A stretch of 64,000 bases of DNA from Telopea speciosissima (lineage: Eukaryota > Streptophyta > Magnoliopsida > Proteales > Proteaceae): contig NC_057918.1 of NCBI RefSeq assembly GCF_018873765.1, positions 12,346,862-12,410,861 on the forward strand, in the 5' to 3' direction. The notes beneath the pieces were generated by a model. It made no database searches and was not told where the DNA came from. It saw only the letters and a program-made list of their open reading frames with translations. Position numbers and translations under genes: made by a program. Shown in pieces: positions 34,280 to 45,639 of the stretch (positions are counted from its first letter, which is position 1; each line of letters begins with the position of its first letter).

Positions 34280-35270
34280 GCTTTCATGTTACGTTTTATT
34301 TCGATCCCATCAAACATCAAATCCTAATAAGGTAAAAGAGAGATTCACTTTCAGTCTTTTGTTTTCTTTTCTATCATTGTCTTTCAAGTGAGTCCTCATC
34401 ATTCCTTGAGAATCTTGACTATAACTCTCAATTATGCAACTCAAAGCTTCCTCCTTTTTTTTTTTCATTGATAGATGTCAGAGCTTTCATCATATTTACT
34501 ATTACCTCAAACTAAAAATAATGTACCTCTGAACTAAAATCATAGAGGGGAAAAAACCAAAAAAACCATGAACAGTGCTAGTCAATTTTATAAGTCTTTT
34601 TATTGTTTGTAGAGTATTGACAACAGATCAGAAAACAACCATACGACCCCATAATAATGCAGTTTCGAGGAACTTCTAGTAAAGGTGAGCTTCAATCCAT
34701 GCGCAATTGACAGAATTGTCACTTCATGGGATGCTTGGGTATCCCATCAAATATCAAATCATAGTAAGGTAAAAAAGGAATTCACTTTCAGTCTTTTCTT
34801 TCCAATCATATTATCTTTCAAATGGAGTCCTTATCATTCCTTGAGGACCTTGACTGCAAGTCTCAATTTTTCAAGTCATAGCATCCTCTTTTTCCAATTG
34901 GTAGGAATTCAGTGCTTTCAACCATCATATTTGGAATTACCTCAAACCAAACATATTCTACTTCTGAACTGAAACCAGAGAGAAATAAAAAATGGACAAC
35001 ACATCTAGTCAACTCTGTAATTCATTTAATTGTTTGTGTAAGAGTATTGACAACAAATCAGAAAACAACCATAATAGGGCAGTATGTCTTATAATAGGTC
35101 CCATTCTTCTACCCTTTCCCGGGAGTCAATGATTATTCATAGTTATTACCTTGACACCAAAGAAGAGTTTAAGAACGTCTAGTGACACTGAGCTTCAATC
35201 CATGCGCCATCGATAGAATTGTCATCATCCTGTACTTCACGGGATGCTTGGGTGTGTGTTGAAAGTCAAA
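34280..35270. repeat. Tandem duplication of the P450 3' flank
   Basis: CCCATCAAAYATCAAATC, ATTCACTTTCAGTCTTTT and CAGAAAACAACCAT recur at an offset of about 430-437 bases. GAGCTTCAATCCATGCGC recurs at about 504 bases. The proximal copy overlaps the last codons of the P450 gene (35169-35260). The distal copy at 34686-34740 is a broken image of those codons. The duplication therefore includes gene-end and downstream sequence. Confidence 0.8.
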
Positions 35271-37810
35271 GAATCTACACAGGATGGCAAGTGTCATCTT
35301 CATCTGGAGATATGCTGAGTCCTTCCCAAGGCATATCCTAGGCCCTGCCTGTGAATCACCAATTCACTATGAAAGTAAATCAACCCAGTTCACATTTTGA
35401 AGTGCCAGGTGAAACTGATTCTTTCTACTTCTTACATACCTGAAATGCGGTGAACTTGAATGGAGAGGCATTTTGGAACAACGCGTCCTTAAACCATCTT
35501 TCAGGCTTGAAGGAAGCTGCATCAGGACCCCAATTGTATTCCATTCTACCCATTGAGTAGGGAACATAAGTCACCATGCCTCCTGCTTTTAATTTAGTTC
35601 CATCAGGCAATACATCATCCTTTAAGATGCCCTTTGGGTCCTGCAGTGATGCATGCATTCATTGTTAGCAAACTAAGAGTTGAATATAATCCTCTGATAT
35701 TTTTCCTTTGGAGAAGATTACTTAAATTCTTCTTTAGTACTGTTAAGATATTTGATTACAAACCTGAGGGACAGCAGGGTACAAACGAAGTGTCTCCGTA
35801 ATTGCTGCATGCAAGTAAGATAATCTTCCTAGTGAATCATAAGTCAAGAGCCCTGAAAATTGTGATAGTCTTTTGTTGAATGATTTTAGGTCCTCCGGGT
35901 CATATGGTAGCAATGAAACGTCCTCTTCTTTTGACCGGTCTTCTTCGAAAGTTTTGAGCTCTGAGTGGAGTTTATCAGCTACATGGGGATGAGTCATTAT
36001 CATGTAGATAAACCATGACAGGGTAGTAGCTGTTGTATCTCTTCCGGCAATCACAAAGTTGAGGACCACATCTCTTAGGCTTTTGTCACTTAATTTGTTT
36101 TCAGGGTTCTCACTCAACTCAATGAATCTTGACAAAATGTCATGCTTTATCTGATATTTGTAAGTATTAATCAAGTCAGTTCAATGATGGGTGTTATTTC
36201 AAGTAACAGTAGAATGGTAGGGAGTTGTATTTGAAATTTTTTATTAAAAAAGAAAGAAAGAAAGAAAGAAAGGTGATCTGTTTACATAAAGATTGGCAAA
36301 GTAGCACATGTAAACAAGTACCAGTTGTTGGGATGAATGTCTACATAACCAAAGATGCTGACCTGATCACTCTTACCACTTGCTCTAGCTTCCTCTGTCT
36401 CTGCTTTCCTTTTATGAATCACACCATAGGTAAAATCATCAATGATCTTAATGCTTTGATCAAGCAGAGCTTCAGATCCAATATTTAGAAATCTCTTTAC
36501 TCTCCACAAAGGGTCAATGAACCGGAGTGTGACAATGATGTTGGCAGTGTCAAAAGCCCAAGCGAAGCGGTTTTCTGGGAGCTCAGGAGTCAAAGTACCA
36601 ATTTCTACACCAAAACCCACCTTACATATGGAGTCCAAGGTCATTCTCATCAACAGTTCCTGATGACAGAAATTTTAATCTCTTTCATGTCAGTGTTTTA
36701 ATAGTATCTATATACCTTAGATATCTTTCTAGAAATTTAGGCTTGGGAAAACAACATATAACTAAATCAGTTCATTCTGGTTTTGGTTAGCTTTTGAATA
36801 CATAAACCAACATCCCAAATGGAGTCTAAATTCATAATCCATATGCATTGTATCCTCCCATATAACTACAGTAGGAATAGGATCATTTTAGAATTACTTT
36901 AGTAGCATTTAGTCAAATTACACACTTATATGACATACAGACTCCTTATTTTCTACTGTAAAATATCGAAAATCATGCACAAGTCTTACAATCTGATCTA
37001 AAATTATGGAGGTGGTCAAATTTTAAGACACATACTAGCTACTTTCCGAAAGATGAGATACACAAACATTAGTAGAATAAATTTCAGTTCAGGCATTCAG
37101 TGGGCATATTCAACCCCATGCTTGTACAGTAATATATTAATATATAGAAGATGGGCTTTTGAGTGACCTGCATATCTACTTCTTGGTGATGTACAGATGC
37201 TTGACACAAAATACTTGAAAGCGTCATAGCATATTCTCTGAAAACAGTGGTGCTGAAGTCCCTTAAGTTCCTGGATGCAAACTCTAAACTTGAAGTCTTC
37301 CTTTGTTTCCTCCATAATTCCCCATCTGAGTTGAATATCCCATCCCCAAGCAACACTTCCATGTATGAGTGGTAAGTTTCACCCTTTTCCCAAAAATAAA
37401 AAGCTTTTTATAAGACAAACATTAAACCATAGATTAAATATATATTGTATAAAAAAAAACCTCCTGAGCTAATAATCTGACTTTACCTTGGGGTAATTTG
37501 CAAAATTGGTCTTGAGCACATGCTCTACATTAGCAGGGTCTGCAATGTAAGTGTAAGTTGTGAAGGGCATTGGAACCTTGACAGTTTTCAGTTCAGAGAA
37601 GTATTCTACTAGCCAATCATGCATCCGATCATAATTCAGTAGTTGTTCGATTGCTGCACCAACTATAGGCCAGGTTTTTGGACCTTTTGAGTTCCTCTGG
37701 TTCCATCTGTGAATGAATATCCATGATATAATGAAGCAAGCAAGCATCATCACTCCAATGCAGTAATCATTTAGGGATGAAGAAATGGATGAAATGATTT
37801 TCCCCTCCAT
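35169..37810 (-). CDS. CYP704B1: Cytochrome P450, CYP704B1-type long-chain fatty acid omega-hydroxylase
   Basis: CYP704B enzymes hydroxylate the omega end of long-chain fatty acids in the ER of anther tapetum, supplying sporopollenin and anther cutin. Six exons on the minus strand: 37810-37487, 37383-37168, 36659-36363, 36150-35764, 35640-35440 and 35348-35169. All have GT-AG borders and phase 0 joins, giving 534 residues, near the family length. A membrane anchor spans about residues 16-33 and is followed by the hinge GPKTWPIVGA. AGRDTT (I helix) is at 314-319, ETLR at 398-401 and PERW at 454-457. The haem loop is FQAGPRICLG with Cys481. Long blocks match Arabidopsis CYP704B1 as I recall it (MRMTLDSICKVGFGVEIGTL, FDTANIIVTLRFIDPLW). 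No damage is seen. A TATA box lies about 70 bases before the start. The 3' flank is tandemly duplicated. Confidence 0.95.
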
Positions 37811-37877
37811 TCTGTAACAACTAAGATAGAATAAACTACAATGTTATAGTTCATAGAGATAGCTTAGAGTTTTGATG

Positions 37878-37886
37878 CTTATATAG
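37878..37886 (-). promoter_or_regulatory. TATA box of the CYP704B1-type gene
   Basis: On the minus strand CTATATAAG stands about 70 bases upstream of the ATG at 37810. That is a normal core-promoter position with a short leader. Confidence 0.65.
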
Positions 37887-37999
37887 GGTGCTGGGAAGAA
37901 TTAGTTAAGATTTGGATATGTAGTGAAACTAAGTAGCTATCTCAACATTCTTGGTGTGCACTCTCATCATTTTAGTGCTTCTAACCTAACTTGATGCAG

Positions 38000-40900
38000 G
38001 TATGTATGTCTACACACAGACACATCAATATATATCTCTCAGGAAAGGAAGCATGAGCCGCTCTTGTACAGATTCCTTTATACCCTTCTCATATAATAAA
38101 CTGTGGGATCCACACTGACACACACACTCTCTCTCTCTCTCTCTCCTATTCTGATCATGTATATGGATGATACCATTTTCCAGCCCCCATTGGTGTAGTG
38201 TGCACTGATCCCTTTCTGTCTTTCATCCCCCACTCCAAGCAAGGGTTGAGCCCAATGGAGAGTAAGCTGGTCGTAGACCACTCTCCCCCCGGTGGTCGAT
38301 CTGATCTACAACCACTCTCTCCCTGTGCAGATTCTTTCTTACACTGCCCTTGTAGAAAAAACCCTCCCCCATTTCTCAAATAGCAGAGAAAATGGTATTT
38401 GTTTTGTACAACATTTTTGACCATATGAAGTTATCTATAAGGTTAGAGAGAGAGAGAGAGAGATATTTGAAACCCTAAAATAAATACTTCTAGTGGACTT
38501 TTTGGGTTACCAAAAAAAGCAATCCTCGTGCAAATAGATATTATATAGATAAGCCCAAAACAAGCTTTCCATGATTCAACAAAAGAGAGCAGTTGCTTCG
38601 GCTGCTTTAGGCAGTGTGGTTATTATATTGGAAGTTGGAACCATGCAAAACCATTCTCTGTTCAAGTATTTCCAACTCCCCAAAAGAAACTTATATGAGA
38701 CTGAGAGATATTACAATAATAAAACCAAATTCTCTCATAGAAAAATATATGATTATGGAATAACTTGGCACTGATAGCTAAACTAGTGCACCTAACCACC
38801 TCCTCTGAAAAAGTAGAACCTCTCCAGCCATTCACACTTTGTGAATAGAAGACTTCAATGGCATCCATCATAACACATGTTTGTTTGACATTTCAGAAAA
38901 ACAAATTTAAGAATTAAATGGTTTGGATTAATGGGCTAAGTCAATCAAATTTACCTCAAAACAAAATTTTGATGGTAAAGATCTTTTTGTTGTTACAAAA
39001 TGGACTAACCAGGATCTGCCACCTCAGTCATATCATGTGGACCCACTATCTCTCACATCAGTTGGTTGTGACTCCCAACTAATTTCAGAAATATATTATT
39101 GGAGAAAAAGAAATTAAAATAAAATGCATAGAATTATTATGTATGGGATGACATCTTAAGAATAATAATAACATATCAAATTAAGAATTAGTGACAATAG
39201 ACACATTATCTTCCATTGAGATGATAATAATACACTTTTATTATCTTCTTCTACTTCTTTCTTTCCCAAATGAACTTTGAAGTTTGAATTATATGTTCCC
39301 TTCAACAGCTACCATTTTTTGAATTATCTTCTCTCATCCATACCAATGTAACTTTGTTGAATTAGTTTAGGGTGGTTTAACTGCGAATCGCGTCGTAACT
39401 CCCCAGCTCTGCGATCAGGTCATCCAATTAAGAGATAATTACGATTTTTTTGTCCGATATTAAAATATAATTTCCTTACCTAAGTTGAACCTTCTCATGA
39501 TCTGCTGAAGTTAGGCCTAATTATGACAGATTATATATTTAATCAATTCATTAAGTCCGTGGAAGATTTTTTTTTTTTTAAAGTTAATAAAGGAATATTG
39601 CCAAAGCCCAGAGCCCACATTAGTCTTTGTTTTGTTCATTGTAAGACTCACTGACTTCTTCTGGTTTGGGATAACTTGTAAATTAGGGTTGCCTAATTCT
39701 TTCAGTTTGTTTTGCTTCTCAGCCAGTAGATTATTGACACGTGGATGTTTATTGCCGCCATCTTCCTGTCGGTATGAAGGAAGCAGGTTCCCCCGTTTGC
39801 CAGCCAATCGTCATCTTGGGTTAGTAGTCAACCCTTGGGTTTAGTTTAGTTTAGTTAAGTAAAGTATGGGTTTTGTTTAAGGCTTTAAAAAAAGCTTTTT
39901 AATTTTTTTTTAATTTTGATTAGAGCTAATCACTGGTGCACGCGTGGTTGAGGTTGGGTTACTTCCCCAACCGAACTCCAAAGCTGGCGGTAGTGTCAAT
40001 TGCCATTTCTTAGATGATGATTACGTGGCAGATATAAACGTTGACAATTGGACCGAATCTGTACCGTCGGATCCTATTTTGGTTGCCGAGACGATTGAAA
40101 TTCCCTTATACGCGCCTTACATGCCACGCGGCTTCTCATAATTTGACTGTTTCTGCAAAAGGAAAGAGTTAACTTTTGGCCATTATGAGTCGCTTTAATC
40201 AATTAAGGAAAAAAAGGAGGGCCCTTTCGTTATGGCTTCATATTTGAGATGAGAACTTACCAAAAAATATATATATATATATATTTGAGATGAGAAAAAG
40301 ATCAAATTACCTATATCTCCCTATATTTGAACAAAATGACAAACACCTCCGGTTCCAATTTTCCATTTTTATCATTTTAATTGTTGTAGTACAGATTAAT
40401 TCTCTCTCCCAGAATGTCATTCCTGCCCTTGGTTAATATGACATTAGAAACATGTCAATTGAGGTATTTTCGTCATTCGGGTATTGAGGGGTTGGGGCTC
40501 ATTATCAGCTTTGCCCACTAAGAGAATTGATTTGAACAACTCTTTTATGCAATTCATTGTTTCTAAAAACATTTCCTACTGAAATCAAGTAGAAGGGCTA
40601 TCATTGTTCTTCTTCTTTCTTTTTTTTTTTTTTCTTTCTTTCTTTCTTTCTTTTAGGGGTAATAACTAATAAGTATGAAATGTACCAAACAAATACACTG
40701 AGAGGTTTGGAACAATTGCAGCTGGAGATGACTTTAATTGCATGTTTTGCACTTAAAGGTCTTTAGGTACAATATTGAGTCATTTATCAGATTTGCTGAC
40801 TTGGTGAGTTCCAAACCTCTCATTGGCCGGCTTTCGCGGATGGTCTCAAAAATCCTAAGCTCAGACATGTGCTTCTCTTAAATTTTTGGCTACTATGAAA

Positions 40901-41870
40901 ATTAATGTTGATTTGAATTGGTAGATGTTTGGCCCATTTAGGCTAAACTTTAGTACTGATCAGTAGGTTTCTCATGAATCTAGCAGTGATATATGGCCCA
41001 AACCTTGGGGGGCATGATTTGTTCAATTGTTTCAGTGTAAGGAAGGAATAGAAGGCGTACTGTAACATTTAACTTAACCTTGTCACCCTGTAGGTACATG
41101 TGTCCTATCAATCCTGAGTTCAGATAACCTAACTCTCAGATACCTATCTTCTTCTTCTAATTTTTCTAAAAGATTATACAAAAAAAAAAAAAAAGGGTTG
41201 TTTTTTCTTTCTTTTTTATAATACTCAATGGAGAACTCAGATGAGGTCTTGTTGGTCATTTCACAAATTGAAGTGAAGTCTCAACTATTAACCATTTTTT
41301 GGAAAAATATTTCTGTGTTGCTTTTTGTAATCTTCTTTGTATTCAGCCATTGTGGTTAGGATAAGGAGAGAATAGGATAAGCTTTTTCTTTCACCCATTG
41401 AATTATAATATATTAGATTGGCTGATGACTTTGGTTGGATTGTTAACAACTAAACCAAGCGACTTAAAACAATTTAATTAATCTTCTCTTTGCTTGATAA
41501 TTGTGATTCAAAGAATTAATCAATTGTTAAATTTTCAGATTAAAATAATGGGTTTTTTTTTTTTTTTTTACAATTTAAGAATAGGGGGTATCTAGATGAG
41601 TTGTTCTTCTTCCTGGTCAAATTGGAGGAGATGAAACAAAATTATTTCAGAGAAGTTAAAAAGGGTTCTAAAACTACCTACCAAGTTGCCTTACGACCCA
41701 CGTTTCTTTCTCTCCAAAAACCTGTATTTAGAGGGTTCTGTTCCTCAGAACTCTTCTTTTTTTTTCTTAAACACCATCTCTCAAGCTCTTAGGTTAGGAA
41801 CTTTTCAGTTCATTGTTCTTTCCCACCTCTACCCATTTCCTTATTGCTTCCTTTGATTCCACTTCAGCTT
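38000..41870. other. Intergenic stretch between P450 and NAC100-type genes
   Basis: No gene is recognisable. It holds microsatellites, namely (CT)n near 38128, (AG)n near 38446, (AT)n near 40268 and (CTTT)n near 40632, and poly-A/T tracts. The frame at 39944-40141 starts with GTG and resembles nothing known. The last few hundred bases probably contain the NAC promoter. Confidence 0.5.
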
Positions 41871-42141
41871 CTTATATACCTGTTTGGTATTTGAATTTCT
41901 TTGGTGTGTTTCCTCCATTTGGGTTTTACTCTGAACATACAAAATCTAGAGCTACTTTGTTAAGAACCTGTTTGAGGTAATTAGGATCCTTTCTGAGCTC
42001 TTCTATACTTCTATTCTTGTTGAATTCTCGAAATTGTAGCTTCTTGGTCGGAACCCATTTTGAATTATATACTGTTTTCTTTGTGGTTAGGCTTCTGAAA
42101 GCTAAATCTGTGCAGAAGAACAAAAGGCCATCTTTTCAGAA

Positions 42142-43475
42142 ATGGAGAACGTTTATGGGTTCAGTAAGGTAGAAGAACAGATGGATTTGCCTCCTGGGTT
42201 CCGATTCCACCCAACTGATGAAGAGCTTATAAGTCACTATTTGTCCAAAAAGGTTATTGACAGTAACTTCAGTGCTAGAGCAATTGGAGATGTGGATTTG
42301 AACAAGTGTGAGCCTTGGGAATTGCCCAGTAAGTCATCTTTCTTCCTTTTCACCCTCAGTTTCCTTCTTCTAGGTATGTGTGTTTGTTTGTATAGGAATT
42401 GTGTTCTAACTCTTGAAGTTTGTGTTTTCTTGAATGAAGGAAAAGCGAAAATGGGAGAGAAGGAATGGTACTTTTTCTGTGTTAGGGACAGAAAATACCC
42501 CACTGGTTTGAGGACAAACAGGGCTACTGAAGCTGGTTACTGGAAAGCAACTGGTAAAGACAAGGAGATCTACAGAGATAAAATACTGGTTGGAATGAAG
42601 AAGACTTTGGTGTTCTATAAAGGAAGAGCTCCAAAAGGAGAAAAGAGCAATTGGGTCATGCATGAGTATAGGTTGGAGGGAAAATACTCTGTCTGCAATC
42701 TCCCCAAAACAGCCAAGGTTAGAGCTTAACCACTGCCTTGCTCTGCCTATTTTATTACCTGTGTGTTTACTCTGCTTTTATCTTATTTTTCTGTATTGTT
42801 CTTGATGAGTTTTTCCTTTTTCATCTTTTCGTTCTTTTATAGAACGAGTGGGTGATTTGCAGGATATTTCAAAAGAGTTCAGGTGGAAAGAAAACACATG
42901 TTTCAGGGCTGGTGAGACTGAGTTCCTTCGGAGATGAATTGGCTCGCTCTCTTTTACCTCCATTGATGGATTCTCCTTCCTATAGCAGCAAGATCAAAAG
43001 CGATGAAGCTGAGCCATCTCACGTGACCTGCTTCTCCATTCCAATGGAGGGCCAGAAAAACCAGGAAGAAGCATCGGATTACTTCAATTATCCTCTTTAT
43101 GCTTCTTCTGCTAATCCTTCTGATATGTCCCCTGCTTCATTGCTTATGTCAAAATTCTCTCTTCCGAACTCATTTTACGCCCCACAAGGTGCCCCCAATC
43201 TTGGCAATTTGCAGTATCAAGGCTCCCTTTCGATGCAAGACCAGGCCATCTTGAGGGCTTTGCTTGGGAACCATGGAACGAGCATGAAACAGAGCAGCAA
43301 AGTTGAAAGGGAGATGGTTAGTATCTCACAAGACACAGGGCTGACCACTGATATGAACAATGAAATCTCTTCAGTTGTCTCCAATCATGAAATGGGAAGG
43401 AGTTCTTTCGAAGATCATGAAGACCCATCAACTTCAGGTGGCCCAGTAGACCTTGATTGTCTTTGGAATTATTGA
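42142..43475 (+). CDS. NAC100: NAC domain transcription factor, NAC100 type
   Basis: A nuclear DNA-binding transcription factor. Three exons, 42142-42328, 42440-42717 and 42843-43475, with GT-AG borders, give 365 residues. The NAC domain covers about residues 16-166 with the five subdomains visible in order: [54 protein letters not shown] with [41 protein letters not shown] split by no intron, and [12 protein letters not shown]. The following [17 protein letters not shown] and the Ser-His-Val-Thr-Cys-Phe-Ser block are typical of the NAC100/NAC79/NAC92 branch. The acidic, Ser-rich C-terminus ends in DLDCLWNY, a likely activation domain. A miR164 target site lies in exon 3. A TATATA near 41873 may be the TATA box. 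The gene is intact. Confidence 0.94.
43018..43038 (+). promoter_or_regulatory. miR164 target site in the NAC100-type mRNA
   Basis: ACGTGACCTGCTTCTCCA (43021-43038) plus three preceding bases pairs with miR164. By my memory of the miRNA there are about three mismatches over 21 positions and none in the seed end. The codons read Ser-His-Val-Thr-Cys-Phe-Ser, the position where miR164 cuts other NAC messages of this branch. Confidence 0.85.
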
Positions 43476-43499
43476 AAAAAATAGTAGTAGTAGTAGAAG

Positions 43500-45470
43500 A
43501 AGAATAGATAGAAGCTGCAAGGGGAAGAAGAATTCCAGTCACTATTGTTTGTCTTGTCTAAAATTGATATTGATATTGTGTGTACAGATTTCTGAATCTA
43601 GATAACATGAAGCAAAATGAAGGTTATGGACATGTATTATATGAAATCAAACTGATTTTTATTTTTATTTTTATTTTTTGCCCTTTGCCTTATTTTCTTT
43701 TCCCCCTGATTTCTCTAGCTTCCAAGTTTCCATATTTGTAAATATCAATTACTTGTATATAAATTAGGACACTTGAGGTTATTTTCAGTGCTTCCATTAG
43801 CAATATTGATACTGAGTCAAGTGGTTTTTACATTTAGGTTCTCGAAATTTCATTAATGTTCTGGTGGGATATTTGTTTTTTTTTTTTTGAATCCACAATC
43901 TTAGGCCAGCATCAGAGCAGCAGTTTCTAAAGTAACATTAAATCAACTACAGGGTAAAGATTGTATTTATGAGTCTCTTTTGATCTCTTTCTTTATTTAC
44001 TTTCACCGCCTTTCGGGCTTTTGGGGGCTAAATTAGTTATTGAGAATGGGGCAAGAGAGAATGTTGCTTGGTTGCATGGTCCCTCACCAGCACGGCGGCC
44101 AATGACAGCGTGCACATAAGCATCTTAAGGGATGGGATTTCCGCCTTTCCATGGGGTCTTGATGTTTACACAACCCTGTCCATATGTGTTTTTTTTTGGT
44201 ATGTATGAGCGTATGAAACTTTGAAAGTTTTGTATGTTTGGCCACCTACTGCAAACTTGGTGATGGCTCAATTTCCAGTGATAAGAGGATTCCTAATTAA
44301 AAAGTAGATTAGAATCTCCAATGACACTTGCCTTCACTTCTATGATTCTTTTAGCCTTGAAACACAAAAAGATATTTTGAATAAGAAAATCAAAACCAAA
44401 ATAAAAGGATAACTCTAAAAAAAACAGAAGGCATGTGCCCAATAAAATAACCCCCAATCACCTATGTTAGATAAAGTGGCAAAATCCACGAAATACCACG
44501 GGGGGTTCAATCCAAAAGGTTCAAAACCCTAAGACATTAGATAGAGTAGGCCAAAGGGTATATGAAGTAATGAATACAACATATATAAGTCCCAAACTTA
44601 ATTGATGTGAGATTATGCTTCTATAACCCTAACATCTCAGAAATTTTTTTCACGATCGACGACCAACATCTAAGAACTCACCCTCATGTAGACAAAAATT
44701 AGGAGATCAACAAAGGGAATTAGTTTCTATATAACATGTTAAACTGTTAAATACAATGAAAAAGAGTACGAAATTCCATTTGAGAGTCCAATCCAAAACC
44801 TTAAAACATTAGGTGAAGATGACCCAAGGGTATATATAAGAAGATAACACAAGTCAAACCCGAACTTGATCGACATAAAACTATACATTTATAACTCCAA
44901 CATCTCGATATCCCTTTTCACAAATTACTAGCGGGTTGGCACAAGTAAATATGAGGAGAGCTTCATCTTGAGCCTTCCTATAATAATGGGGTTAAAGGTC
45001 AAGTAATATGAGGAGAGCTTCATCTTTAGCCTTCCTATAATCCAATTTAGGTATCCTAAACACAGAGAGGATATTCTGGCATATAATACTTCTATTAGAG
45101 AACGTTTTGATATTTTATGTTCCTATGACGTTATTCCTTTCGCTCTCTACATTCCAGACAAGATTAAAAAATTTCATATAATTATTGAGCTTTACACCAA
45201 ATTATCCTTTCTTCTTACGGAAGTAAAGACTTTTTTAGGTATTTCCTCTTCGAGATATCCTTTTGGGTTGGTTCTCTCTACTTCAAAGATACGATGACCA
45301 ATACAGTGTCCTATTTTTCTACTATGAACTTGTGATAAATCAAAGCTCCCTCGGTTTCTTGTAGATCGAGTTTCCCTTCTCCCATGGCAAAATAAAGAAA
45401 TCGTTCTTGTTTGATTCCCAAGGAGAGGGGTATTTTTTACCCCAAACAATAAACTGTGGGAGTTTGTGAG
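43500..45470. other. 3' flank of the NAC100-type gene and unassigned repeats
   Basis: After the 3' untranslated region no gene is recognised. A lone arm of a B-group foldback (AGAGAATGTTGCTTGG) lies near 44053. Two divergent copies of a ~180-bp stretch occur at about 44470-44655 and 44755-44925 (CCAATCCAAAA and GGGTATATA recur). A 58-bp tandem pair (ATGAGGAGAGCTTCATCTT) lies at 44950 and 45008. Confidence 0.5.
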
Positions 45471-45476
45471 GAAAAT

Positions 45477-45636
45477 TATTTCCTCCAGTTCCCTGCTCGG
45501 CCAGTTCCCCTGTTCTTCTAATAGGGGTGTTAGGCCCCACCCGGACAGAGTGTTCAGGTAGGGGCAGGGTAGTCATTCCAATCCCCCTTGTTAAAGGAAC
45601 TGGGGAACTGGGCTGGGCAAGAAACTAGAGGAGATA
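45477..45636. repeat. Foldback element
   Basis: TATTTCCTCCAGTT on the left faces AACTAGAGGAGATA on the right, and GGCCAGTTCCCC faces GGGGAACTGGGC, around an unrelated centre. It has the same architecture as the other small foldbacks but no shared core phrase. No target duplication was found. Confidence 0.5.
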
Positions 45637-45639
45637 AAG

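Noticed and set aside
39944-40141. 65-residue acidic frame
   Set aside because: It starts with GTG, has no relatives I recognise and no splice context.
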